Shown: positions 31,610 through 43,626, numbered from the stretch's first letter. The stretch is DNA of 51,191 nt from Rhodopseudomonas infernalis (GCF_022271405.1 NZ_JAJNAL010000036.1:1-51191); one strand, 5' to 3'. Numbers and translations: made by a program. The notes: a model not told the origin generated them from the sequence alone.

Positions 31610-31936
31610 CGTGGCGCCGCCTTCCGTCGTCCTCGCCGCTGCCGCAATGGCTTCGGCGCTGGGTCGCAGGGAACACACAGCGGCGCCGCAAGCCTAGTCG
31701 CACGAACGTGGTGGGCGTGGCCTGCGTTGGTTTGCCGGACGTCAAACCAAGGTTTAACGGCCTCGCGGAACCGCAGCAGAATTTCGCGGCGTGCCGAGCC
31801 GTGGCAACGCCGGACAGTTACCCGGGGAGGGGAACGACGTCGGCGTAAAACCATCGTATGACTTCTGAGCGCAGCGGCTCTGCCGCAAGGTTTGCAGACG
31901 TGGGTTCGCACTGCATCACCCTTGAGGATGGCAGCA
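31610..31936. other. 327-bp intergenic region between divergent AraC and receiver genes
   Basis: No protein-like frame is visible. Notable elements are the near-palindrome AAACC-AA-GGTTT at 31744-31755 within GTCAAACCAAGGTTTAAC, the purine-rich CCCGGGGAGGGG, and GAGGATGG, which serves as ribosome-binding site for the receiver gene. The region must carry promoters for both divergent genes; I could not pick a convincing -35/-10 pair. Confidence 0.4.
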
Positions 31937-32317
31937 ATGACCATCGGCAAGATCGTGGCGGTGATCGATGACGACGAGAATGTTCGAGTCGCCATCGTCG
32001 CGCTGGTGCGATCATTGGGCTACGAGGCCCGAGGTTTTTCGTCGGCGCAGAATTATCTCGAGTCCGAGCTGCGCAACTCAGCCGCGTGCCTCATCACCGA
32101 CGTGCAGATGCCGGGCCTCAGCGGCCTCGATCTGCACGCGCGGCTGCTCGCCGAGGGGAACGCCTGTCCGGTGGTGTTCATCACCGCCTTCCCGGAGGAA
32201 CGGGCCGAAGCGCGGGCGCGCGCACTCGGCGCGATCGCGTTTCTGAGCAAGCCGTTCGACGCGCAGACCATGGTGCAATGTATCGAGCAGGCGTTGGCGC
32301 GATCAGCGCGCGGTTGA
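31937..32317 (+). CDS. Single-domain response regulator (FixJ/CheY-like receiver)
   Basis: A 126-residue receiver domain without an output domain. Acidic residues DDD11-13, phosphoacceptor Asp55 in CLITDVQMPGLSG, Thr83 in FITAF and Lys105 in LSKPFD are all present. The DVQMPGLSG/TAF/KPFD style is that of FixJ- or NodW-type receivers. The ATG at 31937 has GAGGATGG upstream; an upstream in-frame ATG (31928) is possible. No histidine kinase is adjacent. The stop codon abuts the stop of the convergent RND pump gene with no base between them. It probably acts by protein-protein contact or phosphate transfer. Confidence 0.88.
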   Translation: MTIGKIVAVIDDDENVRVAIVALVRSLGYEARGFSSAQNYLESELRNSAACLITDVQMPGLSGLDLHARLLAEGNACPVVFITAFPEERAEARARALGAIAFLSKPFDAQTMVQCIEQALARSARG

Positions 32318-35504
<3,187 letters not shown>

Positions 35505-35515
<11 letters not shown>

Positions 35516-36497
35516 GTTCGGCTTCGCCCTTGCCCATCTCGGCCTTCACCACGAAGGAATTCTCCGCGACGTAGCGCTCCCCGGGCGCCATCCCCGCTTT
35601 GACTTCGACGAAGCGGGCATCCTGCTCGCCGAGCACGACCGGCCGCGCTTCGAGCGCGTCGTCTGCCTCGCGCACGAACACCACGGTCTTGTTCTCCAGC
35701 ATCTGGATCGCGCCGGCCCGCACCGCGACCGCGACGTCGCGCTTGGCGAGCACCAGCCGCGCGGTGACGAACAGGCCCGGCCGCAGCCGGCTGTCCGGGT
35801 TCGGCAGCACCACGCGCGCCAGCGCGGTCTGGGTGTCGAGCGCGCCGATCGGCGCGAGGTACGCGATGCGGCCCTTGATCTCGCCGCCGCCGTCGTCGGG
35901 ATCGATCAGCACCTCGTCGCCGATCTTCACGCGCTGGATGTCCTGCCGATAAACGGAGAGGTCGACCCAGATCGTCGACAGGTCGGCGACCACGAAGGCC
36001 GGCTTCTGCTCGGAGGCGTATTCGCCGAGCGAGATCTGGCGGTCGATCACCGTGCCGGCGAGCGGCGACTTCAGCTCGTAGCTGGTCAGACTCTGGTTGC
36101 TTTCGATCGACGCCATCGGCTCGTCCTTGATCACCTGATCGCCGATCCGTTTGCGGATGGTGCGGACCAGGCCGGGAAAGCGCGGCGTGACTTGCACCAA
36201 GGTCTCCTGGTTGGCGCGCAGGATGCCGTTCAGCGCCAGCGAGTCGCTCAGCGTCGCCGGCCCGGCCTCGGCGAAGCTCGCGCCGGCCGCCGCCAGCTTG
36301 AGCTCGCTGATCAGGATGCGTTCGGCGCCGTGTTCGTCTTGCTCGGCGTGGCCGCCGGATTTCTTTTCACCCTCGGCGGCTTTGCCGTGGGCGTGTTCGG
36401 CTGGCGAGCCGTGCTCGTCAGGCGCCAGATAGTGCGTGCCGAGCGCGCCGGCGGCTGCGGCCAGAATGATCGCGATGACCGTTGCGGTCCTGTTCAT
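35505..36497 (-). CDS. czcB: RND efflux periplasmic adaptor (CzcB/HlyD family)
   Basis: A 330-residue membrane-fusion protein linking the RND pump to the outer-membrane channel. An N-terminal anchor (MNRTATVIAIILAAAAGALG) is followed by a His/Glu-rich stretch at about residues 28-58 with HGSPAEHAHGK and GGHAEQDEHG, likely able to bind metal. Then come the barrel-sandwich halves (FPGLVRTIRKRIGDQVIKDE and SPLAGTVIDRQISLGEYA) and the beta-barrel (PNPDSRLRPGLFVTARLVL). The alpha-hairpin is very short, as in CzcB/CusB-type adaptors. It overlaps the outer-membrane gene by 4 bases and the pump gene by 11. Confidence 0.9.
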
Positions 36498-37765
36498 CGT
36501 GCGCTCCCCCGCGCCAGTGAAAACGGATTGCCGACCAGCCCCTCGATGGTGGCGACGGCGACATGGAAATTCTGCTGCGCTTCCTGCTCGCGGAGCTGCG
36601 CCTGGGCGACGCTGGCCTGCGCGTCGAGCACTTCGAGCAGCGAGAAGCGGCCCTGGCCGTAGCCCTCGGCGATCGCCGCCGCGGCGTCGCGCGCCTTCGG
36701 GATCGCGACCTCGCGCAGCACTTTGAGTTCGGCGAGCGCGCCCTGCAGCGAGTCGTAGGCGCGGCCGGCGAGCACGATCAGCGTGTTGCGATTGGCGGCG
36801 CGTTCGGCTGCGGTCTTCGCCAGGCTCTCCTGCGCGGACAGGATGTTGCCCTGGTTCTGGTCGAACACTGGGATCGGCACCGAGATCGACAGCCGGACGG
36901 CGTCGTCTTTGCTGTCGTTGTAGTGACGCCAGCCGGCGCCGACGCGGACGTCCGGATACGGCTTCAGCCGCGCCAGCAACAGCTCGGCGTTGCGCTGTGC
37001 ATACACCGCAGTCCAGCGCATCAGCTGCGGGTTGGCGTCGATCGCCTGCACCACGGACTGGAAGCTCGGCGGCCGCCCGAGCACTTCGAGCCGGCCTGAC
37101 ACGGTCGAGAATTTCGGCGCGGTGTCGCCCATCAGCACCGCGAGTTCGCGTCGCGCGCTGGCGAGCGTCGCGCGCACGCGCTCACGGTCAGCCTTCACCA
37201 GCGCGGAGGCGACTTCGGCGCGGCCGGTTTCGGCCGGTGACGAGGCGCCCGCGTCGACGCGGCGTTGCAACAGCGGAGTGAGTTTGTCGATCGCGGCGAC
37301 CTGCTGATCCAGAATGGCGATGCGCTGCTGCAGGCCGAGCACGCTGACGAAGGCGATCGCCGTCTCGGACAGGATCTCCAGCCGCACCGCGCGGCGCTGC
37401 ACGGCGGCGACTTCGATGCCCGCCTGCCCGACCGCGATGCGCGCGTCGCGCTTGCCGAACAGCTCGAACATCTGGCTGATCTGCAGCGTCGTCTCCGCCG
37501 ATCGCGTGCCGCGATAGGCGCCGGTTCCGAACGAGTCGTCCTGCTCGTAGGAGACTTCCGGATTGAGCAGCGTGCCGGCCTGGATGCGTTGGCCGGTGGC
37601 GATTCCGATGTCACGCTCGGCGGCGGTCAGCCGCGGACTGGCGGCGAGCGCGCGCTGCAGCGCGGACTTCAGCGTGAGTGATTGTGCATGCGACACGCCG
37701 CTCAGCGCGGGGCTGAGCAGCAATGCCAACGCGCACGCGAGACGCGTGGCGGGCCGGATAAGCAT
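36494..37765 (-). CDS. czcC: Outer-membrane efflux channel (CzcC/TolC family)
   Basis: A 423-residue outer-membrane factor. A signal peptide (LACALALLLSPALSGVSHAQ) is followed by two OEP repeats rich in long amphipathic helices. The motif LKSALQRALAASPRLTAAER starts the first, and RLSISVPIPVFDQNQGNILS with GYGQGRFSLLEVLDAQASVA mark the second. It forms the exit duct of the Czc-like tripartite pump. It follows the small His/Cys protein gene by 55 bases and overlaps the adaptor start by 4 bases. Confidence 0.92.
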   Translation of the reverse strand: MLIRPATRLACALALLLSPALSGVSHAQSLTLKSALQRALAASPRLTAAERDIGIATGQRIQAGTLLNPEVSYEQDDSFGTGAYRGTRSAETTLQISQMFELFGKRDARIAVGQAGIEVAAVQRRAVRLEILSETAIAFVSVLGLQQRIAILDQQVAAIDKLTPLLQRRVDAGASSPAETGRAEVASALVKADRERVRATLASARRELAVLMGDTAPKFSTVSGRLEVLGRPPSFQSVVQAIDANPQLMRWTAVYAQRNAELLLARLKPYPDVRVGAGWRHYNDSKDDAVRLSISVPIPVFDQNQGNILSAQESLAKTAAERAANRNTLIVLAGRAYDSLQGALAELKVLREVAIPKARDAAAAIAEGYGQGRFSLLEVLDAQASVAQAQLREQEAQQNFHVAVATIEGLVGNPFSLARGSAR

Positions 37766-37820
37766 GGATGAAACCTGATCGACGGCAGAGCTTGGGCGCG
37801 GATGCGCCCGGCGATGGCGG

Positions 37821-38192
37821 TCAGGTCAGGGGTTTTGGCGGCGGCGGATCGAGACCGTAGGCGCGATCGATCAGCGTTGCCGTGGCATGACCCAGCAGCG
37901 TCGCATTCAGCGTCGTCGCCACGAGCACCGGGACGGGCGAGGCCGGCACCGACACCGAGAAACAGCTATGGCAGTGATGACCGGCGAGCGTGTCGCCGTC
38001 GCTGTGCTGTCCGCCATCGGCCGAAGCCGACATCATCGCGACCTGCGATCCTCCGCCCATCGTGGCGAAGTCGAAATCGCAACCGCCATGGATCAGGCCC
38101 GACAGCAGATACGTCGCGGCCACGAGCACGATCGCGAGCGCACGAGATGTGCGTGCGAAGCTTGTGCCTGATGCCGGACGAAACGCGGTCAA
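37821..38192 (-). CDS. Hypothetical membrane-anchored protein with His/Cys motif, first gene of the metal efflux operon
   Basis: A 123-residue protein of no family I can name with confidence. It has one strong hydrophobic segment near residues 18-33 (ALAIVLVAATYLLSGLI), a polar part containing HGGCDFDF and QHSDGD, the metal-ligand-like cluster GHHCHSC at 71-77, a second hydrophobic stretch (about 82-102), and a proline-rich end DPPPPKP. The best start is TTG at 38192 with AGAGG eight bases upstream. It precedes the czcCBA-like genes on the same strand. Small periplasmic or membrane proteins with His/Cys sites open several czc/cnr operons, so a metal-sensing or metal-buffering role is plausible (inference). 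Confidence 0.65.
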   Translation of the reverse strand: MTAFRPASGTSFARTSRALAIVLVAATYLLSGLIHGGCDFDFATMGGGSQVAMMSASADGGQHSDGDTLAGHHCHSCFSVSVPASPVPVLVATTLNATLLGHATATLIDRAYGLDPPPPKPLT

Positions 38193-38309
38193 TATCGAAC
38201 CTCTGCGGATAGTGGCGGTCTGGGTAGCACGCGTGTCGCCGCGGCGTCGAGCGGCAACATTGTTACAGGCTTCGTCACAGGCTGCACGCCCGCAACAGAG
38301 CGCGCTGCT

Positions 38310-39188
38310 TCAAGCCTGCGCAACACCGGAGGCATCGCGCGCGTGAAAGAACAGCTCGACCAGCCGGCCTTTCTTGCCGGCGAGCGCAAAGATGCATTCC
38401 GGCACGCTCGCGTCGAGTTCCGTCACCGGAATCCGGCTGATGCCGTCGGCGCGGCTCGATCCATGTTCCCACATGAAGCCGATGCCGAGATCGTTGGCGA
38501 CGGCCTCGAGCATGCCCTCGCGGGTGTTGACGATCAGCGACGGACTCGGACGCAGGCCGCGCTCGCGGAAGGCGCGATCGACGGTGCGCTGCGTCGAGGA
38601 GTCGCGCGAGCGGAACACCAGCGGAAACGCCGTCAGCTCGGCGAGCGAGACCTGTACGCGATCCTGCAGCGGATGGGTGGGATGACACAGCGCCACGACG
38701 CGCTGCGTCAGGCAGACCTCGCGGCGAAACCGGGTGTCTTCCGGCACCTCGGGCAGCACGCCGATGTCGACGCGCTGCTCGACCACGGACGCCACGATGT
38801 TGGACCAGCTGCCGATCTCGATCGCGACCTGCACCTTCGGATAGAGCCGCTTGAACGATGCGATCAGCGCCATGCCGGGCATCGAATTGCCGAGGCCGAC
38901 ACGGAGTTCGCCGCCCGCCGGCTCGCCGCGCTGCTGCAGGATCGACAGCGCGTCGGCCTCGACCGCCTGCATCTTGCTGATCGCGCCGTAAAGCTGGCGG
39001 CACAGCGAGGTCGGGATCAGGCTCGCGCCGCTGCGCTCGAACAGCGCCACCTGAAATTCGGCCTCGAGGTCGCGCACCAGTTGCGCGACCGCCGATTGCG
39101 AAACCCTGATGCGACGAGCGGCCGCGGCGAACGAGCCGGTCTCGAACACGGCGTTCACCGCGCGCATCCGCGCCGACGTCAAAGCCAC
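38310..39188 (-). CDS. LysR-family transcriptional regulator
   Basis: A 292-residue LysR regulator. The N-terminal winged helix (about residues 3-60) reads ARMRAVNAVFETGSFAAAAR then IRVSQSAVAQLVRDLE. The effector domain has LRVGLGNSMPGMALIASF, VDIGVLPEVPEDT and VANDLGIGFMWEH. The GTG at 39188 gives the usual short leader and has GGGAGAG upstream; an in-frame TTG at 39257 would add 23 atypical residues. It is divergent from the Ugp-like importer operon starting at 39335, the classical arrangement for a regulator of the adjacent operon. Confidence 0.88.
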   Translation of the reverse strand: MALTSARMRAVNAVFETGSFAAAARRIRVSQSAVAQLVRDLEAEFQVALFERSGASLIPTSLCRQLYGAISKMQAVEADALSILQQRGEPAGGELRVGLGNSMPGMALIASFKRLYPKVQVAIEIGSWSNIVASVVEQRVDIGVLPEVPEDTRFRREVCLTQRVVALCHPTHPLQDRVQVSLAELTAFPLVFRSRDSSTQRTVDRAFRERGLRPSPSLIVNTREGMLEAVANDLGIGFMWEHGSSRADGISRIPVTELDASVPECIFALAGKKGRLVELFFHARDASGVAQA

Positions 39189-39262
39189 TGCCTTCGCTCT
39201 CCCGGGCCGCGCTGAGGCGCAGCCGATCCAAGTAAATCCTGCGCAGACCATAAGCAAAGCTG

Positions 39263-39280
39263 TTGACTGTTATGTGACCG
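39263..39280 (-). promoter_or_regulatory. Possible Pho-box-like direct repeat in the LysR/importer control region
   Basis: Read on the minus strand, 39280-39263 gives CGGTCAC-ATAA-CAGTCAA: two 7-base units, each matching the Pho-box unit CTGTCAT at 5 of 7 positions, with the expected 4-base AT-rich spacer. It lies 55 bases upstream of the importer ATG. Orientation towards the LysR gene and the imperfect match keep this tentative. It would fit phosphate control of a phosphodiester uptake system. Confidence 0.3.
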
Positions 39281-39334
39281 TCAGACGCCGCCCTTAGCCA
39301 GATGCCTGTGGATTGCAGATGAGGGACAGGCGGC

Positions 39335-40489
39335 ATGGCGACAATCGAACTCAGCGAGATCCGCAAATCCTTCGACGGCACCGATGTGCTGAAGGGCGTC
39401 GATCTCTCGATCGAAGACGGCGAGTTCGTCTCGCTGGTCGGCCCGTCGGGCTGCGGCAAGTCGACCTTGTTGCGGATTATCGCCGGCCTCGAAGCGCAGA
39501 CGTCTGGTGAAGTACGCATTGGCGGCGACGTGGTCGACGGCGTGCGGCCGAGCCAGCGTAATCTGGCGATGGTGTTTCAATCCTACGCGCTCTATCCGCA
39601 TCTCAGCGTGTTCGACAACATCGCGGTGCCGCTGCGGATGAAGCGGCTGACGACGCTGGAGCGGATGCCGGCGCTCGGTCGGCTGCTGCCGAACCGCTAC
39701 CGCGTCGAGCGTGAGATACGGCAGGAGGTCGAGCACGTCGCGGCGCAGCTCGAGCTGTCCGCTTTTCTCAAGCGTAAGCCGGGCCAGCTCTCGGGCGGCC
39801 AGCGCCAGCGCGTGGCGGTCGGCCGCGCCATCGTACGGCGGCCGGTCGCCTTCCTGTTCGACGAGCCGCTGTCGAATCTCGACGCCAAGCTGCGCGTGCA
39901 TATGCGGGCCGAGATCGCGCAGCTGCATCGCCGCCTCAACGCGACCTTCATCTACGTCACCCACGATCAGGCCGAAGCGATGACGATGTCCGGCCGCATC
40001 GCCGTGATGATCGGCGGCGAGCTGGTGCAGGTCGGCCGTCCCGCCGAGGTCTACGACAATCCGCGCGACATCCGCGTCGCCGAATTCGTCGGCAGTCCGA
40101 AGATCAACGTGCTGCCGGGCGAGGTCCGCACCGACGGGCAGGTCGAGGCGCTCGGGCAGCGGCTCGGCGTCGCCGCGTCCGGAATCGCACGGCCGTGCCG
40201 GATCGGCGTGCGGCCGGAGCGCATCCAGGTCGGTTCGGGGCCGTTCGCCGGTGCCGTCGTGCATGTCGAGAACATGGGCGCGGAGGCGTTCGTGCACCTC
40301 GGCGTCGAGGGCCTCGCGACGCCGGTGCTGGCGCGGCTGGCGGACGTGCGCGCATTGCCGCCGATCGGCAGTGCGCTGCGGTTCGGCTTCGCGCCGGACG
40401 CGGTGCGGCTGTTCGATGCCGGCGGCAAGCGGATCGAAGCGCATGCGGCGCCGGCGGTGGTCCGCGCCCTGGAGGTGGCCGGTGTCTGA
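39335..40489 (+). CDS. ABC transporter ATP-binding protein, UgpC/MalK type
   Basis: A 384-residue ATPase of the carbohydrate/glycerol-phosphate importer class. It has Walker A GPSGCGKST (about residues 38-46), Q-loop MVFQSYALYPHLSV, signature LSGGQRQRVAVGRAIVRRP, Walker B FLFDEPLSNLDAKLRVHMR and H-loop YVTHDQAEAMTM. The C-terminal TOBE regulatory domain spans about 240-384 (GSPKINVLPGEV, GVRPERIQVG). An insertion between Q-loop and signature (LTTLERMPALGRLLPNRYRV) is longer than in typical MalK. It leads the operon and overlaps the first permease gene by 8 bases. Confidence 0.92.
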   Translation: MATIELSEIRKSFDGTDVLKGVDLSIEDGEFVSLVGPSGCGKSTLLRIIAGLEAQTSGEVRIGGDVVDGVRPSQRNLAMVFQSYALYPHLSVFDNIAVPLRMKRLTTLERMPALGRLLPNRYRVEREIRQEVEHVAAQLELSAFLKRKPGQLSGGQRQRVAVGRAIVRRPVAFLFDEPLSNLDAKLRVHMRAEIAQLHRRLNATFIYVTHDQAEAMTMSGRIAVMIGGELVQVGRPAEVYDNPRDIRVAEFVGSPKINVLPGEVRTDGQVEALGQRLGVAASGIARPCRIGVRPERIQVGSGPFAGAVVHVENMGAEAFVHLGVEGLATPVLARLADVRALPPIGSALRFGFAPDAVRLFDAGGKRIEAHAAPAVVRALEVAGV

Positions 40490-41426
40490 CGCGGTTCTCA
40501 CCCAAGGCACCCTCGCGCTGCCGCGCCCTGCGGCCGTCACGAAGCGGCGGCCAATTCGGCTGCGCGGCGGCGCTGCCTATGCGCTGGTCGGACCGGCGAT
40601 CGTGCTGATGCTGCTGATGCTGATCGGTCCGCTGCTCGGTGTCATCGCGCTGTCCTTCACCGACTATCAGCTCGGCGCGCCGTCCTTCGACTGGATCGGG
40701 CTCGCCAATTATCAGGACATGGTCGCCGACAAGACGTTCTGGATCTCGCTGACCAACACGCTGACCTATGTGGTGGTCGTGGTGCCGGGCTCGGTCGTGC
40801 TGGGCCTCGGCGTCGCGCTGCTGATCCAGAGCGAAACCGGAATGCGCGCGTTCTATCGCACGGTGTACTTCCTGCCGGTGATGGCGACGCTGATCGCGAT
40901 GGCGATCGTCTGGGAGTTCATGCTGCATCCGCAGTTCGGCCTGGTGAACGGCCTGCTGCGCAGCGTCGGCCTGCCCGCCCATGGCTGGCTGCAGGAGCGC
41001 AGCACGGCACTGCTGTCGCTGTGCGTGATCGGCATCTGGCAGGCGCTCGGCTTCAACATGGTGTTGTTTCTCGCCGGCCTCGTCTCGATCCCGAAGCCGC
41101 TCTACGACGCTGCCGAGATCGACGGCGCCGGCAGCGCGTGGTCGCGGTTCCGGCTGGTGACCTGGCCGCTGCTCGGGCCGGTCACGGTGTTCGTGGTGGT
41201 GATCACCGGCATCCGCTCGTTTCAGGTGTTCGACACCGTGCATGTGCTGACCAAGGGCGGCCCGTCCAAGTCGACCGAGGTGCTGATCCACACCATGTAC
41301 ATGGAAGGCTTCGAGTTCTTCCGCTCCGGCTACGCCGCGGCACTGACCGTGGTGTTCCTGGTGTTCGTGCTGGCGCTGACACTAGTCAAGGCCCAGCTCA
41401 CCGCCCGTCAGGTACATTACACATGA
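40482..41426 (+). CDS. ABC transporter permease, UgpA/MalF type
   Basis: A 314-residue inner-membrane permease. A basic cytoplasmic N-terminus (RRPIRLRGG) is followed by helix 1 (AYALVGPAIVLMLLMLIGPL), the SFTDYQLGAPSFDWIGLANY segment typical of sugar and glycerol-phosphate permeases, and the EAA loop LYDAAEIDGAGSAWSRFRLV at about residues 207-226. The GTG start at 40482 has GGAGGTG six bases upstream and overlaps the ATPase gene; the next permease overlaps its stop. About six membrane helices are visible. Confidence 0.92.
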   Translation: MSDAVLTQGTLALPRPAAVTKRRPIRLRGGAAYALVGPAIVLMLLMLIGPLLGVIALSFTDYQLGAPSFDWIGLANYQDMVADKTFWISLTNTLTYVVVVVPGSVVLGLGVALLIQSETGMRAFYRTVYFLPVMATLIAMAIVWEFMLHPQFGLVNGLLRSVGLPAHGWLQERSTALLSLCVIGIWQALGFNMVLFLAGLVSIPKPLYDAAEIDGAGSAWSRFRLVTWPLLGPVTVFVVVITGIRSFQVFDTVHVLTKGGPSKSTEVLIHTMYMEGFEFFRSGYAAALTVVFLVFVLALTLVKAQLTARQVHYT

Positions 41427-42259
41427 GTCGCGCGATCAAACTGAGCCCGTGGCCGCTGCTGCGCCACGCCGTGCTACTCGCCGGCGCGCTGGTGGTGCTG
41501 GCGCCGTTCATCTGGATGCTGTCGACAGCGTCGAAGCCGGCCGACGAGATCTATTCCAGCGAGCTGCATCTGATCCCGCATCACTTCGCGCTGTGGGAGA
41601 ACCTGCAGGAGGCTTTCGCCAAGGCCGATCTGTGGCGTTACCTGCTCAATGGCCTGATCGTCACCGTGTCGATCTTCGCGCTGCAGATCCTGATCGCGCT
41701 GCCGGCCGCCTATGCGCTCGCCAAGCTGCGCTTCCTCGGCCGCGGCACGCTGTTCGCGCTGGTGCTGTTCGGCGTTCTGATCCCGCCGCAGGCGACCGCG
41801 ATCCCGGTGTTCCTGCTGCTGCACAAGCTCGGCGCGCTCGACAGCTACGCGGCGCTGGTGCTGCCGTTCACCATCTCGGTGTTCGGCATCTTCCTGATGC
41901 GGCAGTTCTTCAAGACCGTGCCGGACGATCTGATCGACGCCGCGCGGATGGACGGCATCTCCGAATTCGGCATCGTCTGGCGGGTGATGCTGCCGACCGC
42001 GATCCCGGCCGTCACGGCGTTCGGCATCTTCTCGGTGGTGGCGCACTGGAACGACTATTTCTGGCCGCTGATCGTGCTCAACAGCCAGAATTACTACACG
42101 CCGCCGCTCGCGGTCGCGCACTTCCGCAACGCCGAGGCCGGCACCAATTACGGCCCGCTGATGGCGGCCGCATTGGTCATCATCACGCCGCTGGTGATCG
42201 CCTTCCTGCTCGCGCAGCGGCGGTTCATCGAAGGCATCACTCTCACTGGCCTCAAATAA
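41423..42259 (+). CDS. ABC transporter permease, UgpE/MalG type
   Basis: A 278-residue inner-membrane permease, partner of the UgpA-like protein. The first helix is AVLLAGALVVLAPFIWMLST followed by ASKPADEIYSSELHLIPHHF, as in UgpE/MalG relatives. The EAA loop is LIDAARMDGISEFGIVWRVM, and the C-terminus QRRFIEGITLTGLK is the family ending. Start and preceding stop overlap (ATGA). It is followed 29 bases later by the binding protein. Confidence 0.92.
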   Translation: MSRAIKLSPWPLLRHAVLLAGALVVLAPFIWMLSTASKPADEIYSSELHLIPHHFALWENLQEAFAKADLWRYLLNGLIVTVSIFALQILIALPAAYALAKLRFLGRGTLFALVLFGVLIPPQATAIPVFLLLHKLGALDSYAALVLPFTISVFGIFLMRQFFKTVPDDLIDAARMDGISEFGIVWRVMLPTAIPAVTAFGIFSVVAHWNDYFWPLIVLNSQNYYTPPLAVAHFRNAEAGTNYGPLMAAALVIITPLVIAFLLAQRRFIEGITLTGLK

Positions 42260-42288
42260 TCACGTCCTCTCACACAAGGAGACCCTCA

Positions 42289-43569
42289 ATGATGAGAACC
42301 TGGATGGTGGCGGCGGCCTTTTCGCTCGTCGCAGGCATGGCCCACGCGCAGACCCAGACCGAAGTGGTGCTGCAGTATCCGTATCCGGAGCTGTTCAGCG
42401 AAACCCACAAGCAGATCGCCGCGGAATTCGCCAAGGTGCACCCGGAGATCAAGTTGACGCTGCGCGCGCCCTACGAGTCCTATGAAGAAGGCACCCAGAA
42501 GGTGCTGCGCGAGGCGGTCACGAGCCAGCTCCCTGACGTCACCTTCCAGGGCCTGAACCGCATCCGCGTGCTGGTCGACAAGAATATCCCCGCCGAGCTC
42601 GGCGGCTACATCGCGGCCGAGAAGGATTTCGACAAGCAGGGCTTCCATCAGGCGATGTACGACATCGGCACCGCCGGCGGCAAAGTCTATGCGCTGCCGT
42701 TCGCGATCTCGCTGCCAATCGTCTATGTCAACGTCGACCTGGTGAAGCAGGCCGGCGGCGATCCGAACAATCTGCCGACCACTTGGGACGGCCTGATCGA
42801 CCTCGCCAAGAAGGTCAAGGCGCTCGGCCCGGATACCAACGGCATCACCTACGCCTGGGACATCACCGGCAACTGGCTGTGGCAGGCACCGGTGTTTGCC
42901 CGCGGCGGCACGATGCTCAACGCGGATGAGACCAAGGTGGCGTTCGACGGGCCTGAAGGCCAGTTCGCCATCAAGCAGATCGCCCGTCTCGTCACCGAAG
43001 GCGGCATGCCGAATCTCGATCAGCCGTCGATGCGCGCGACTTTCGCGGCCGGCAAGACCGGCATCCACATCACCTCAACGTCCGACCTCAACAAGACCAC
43101 CCAGATGATCGGCGGCAAGTTTACGCTGAAGACCATTCCGTTCCCGGACGTCGCGAAGCCGAACGGCCGGCTGCCGGCCGGCGGCAACGTCGTGCTGATC
43201 ACCGCCAAGGACAAGGCCAAGCGCGACGCCGCCTGGGAAGTGGTGAAGTTCTGGACCGGTCCGAAGGGCGCCGCCATCATGGCCGAGACCACCGGCTACA
43301 TGCCGCCCAACAAGGTCGCCAACGACGTCTACCTCAAGGACTTCTACGAGAAGAACCCCAACAACTACACTGCCGTCAGCCAGCTCGCGCTGCTGACCAA
43401 ATGGTACGCGTTCCCGGGCGACAACGGGCTGAAGATCACCGACGTGATCAAGGATCACCTCAATTCGATCGTCAGCGGTGCGCGCGCCAAGGAGCCGGAA
43501 GCGGTCCTCGCCGACATGACCAAGGACGTCCAGAAGATGCTGCCGAAGTCGGTCGGCGCGGCGCGCTGA
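42289..43569 (+). CDS. ABC transporter substrate-binding protein, UgpB-like (extracellular binding protein family 1)
   Basis: A 426-residue periplasmic receptor. The signal peptide is MMRTWMVAAAFSLVAGMAHA. Family 1 features include LFSETHKQIAAEFAKVHPEI, SQLPDVTFQGLNRIRVLVD, VYALPFAISLPIVYVNVDLV and KRDAAWEVVKFWTGPKGA followed by TGYMPPNK. ACAAGGAG precedes the tandem ATG codons, the first at 42289. Length and style resemble UgpB (glycerol 3-phosphate and glycerophosphodiesters), and the phosphodiesterases downstream support a phosphodiester ligand. A sugar ligand cannot be excluded. Confidence 0.9.
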   Translation: MMRTWMVAAAFSLVAGMAHAQTQTEVVLQYPYPELFSETHKQIAAEFAKVHPEIKLTLRAPYESYEEGTQKVLREAVTSQLPDVTFQGLNRIRVLVDKNIPAELGGYIAAEKDFDKQGFHQAMYDIGTAGGKVYALPFAISLPIVYVNVDLVKQAGGDPNNLPTTWDGLIDLAKKVKALGPDTNGITYAWDITGNWLWQAPVFARGGTMLNADETKVAFDGPEGQFAIKQIARLVTEGGMPNLDQPSMRATFAAGKTGIHITSTSDLNKTTQMIGGKFTLKTIPFPDVAKPNGRLPAGGNVVLITAKDKAKRDAAWEVVKFWTGPKGAAIMAETTGYMPPNKVANDVYLKDFYEKNPNNYTAVSQLALLTKWYAFPGDNGLKITDVIKDHLNSIVSGARAKEPEAVLADMTKDVQKMLPKSVGAAR

Positions 43570-43584
43570 TCGAGGACACAAAGC

Positions 43585-43610
43585 ATGCGGAGCGGGTGAC
43601 CGCTCCGCAT
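43585..43610 (+). other. Perfect intercistronic stem-loop
   Basis: ATGCGGAGCGG (43585-43595), loop GTGA, then CCGCTCCGCAT (43600-43610) is a perfect 11-bp stem between the binding-protein stop (43569) and the first phosphodiesterase start (43627). There is no T run. It could protect the 3' end of the transporter part of the message or attenuate transcription into the enzyme genes. Confidence 0.6.
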
Positions 43611-43626
43611 CTCATCGGAGGACGCC

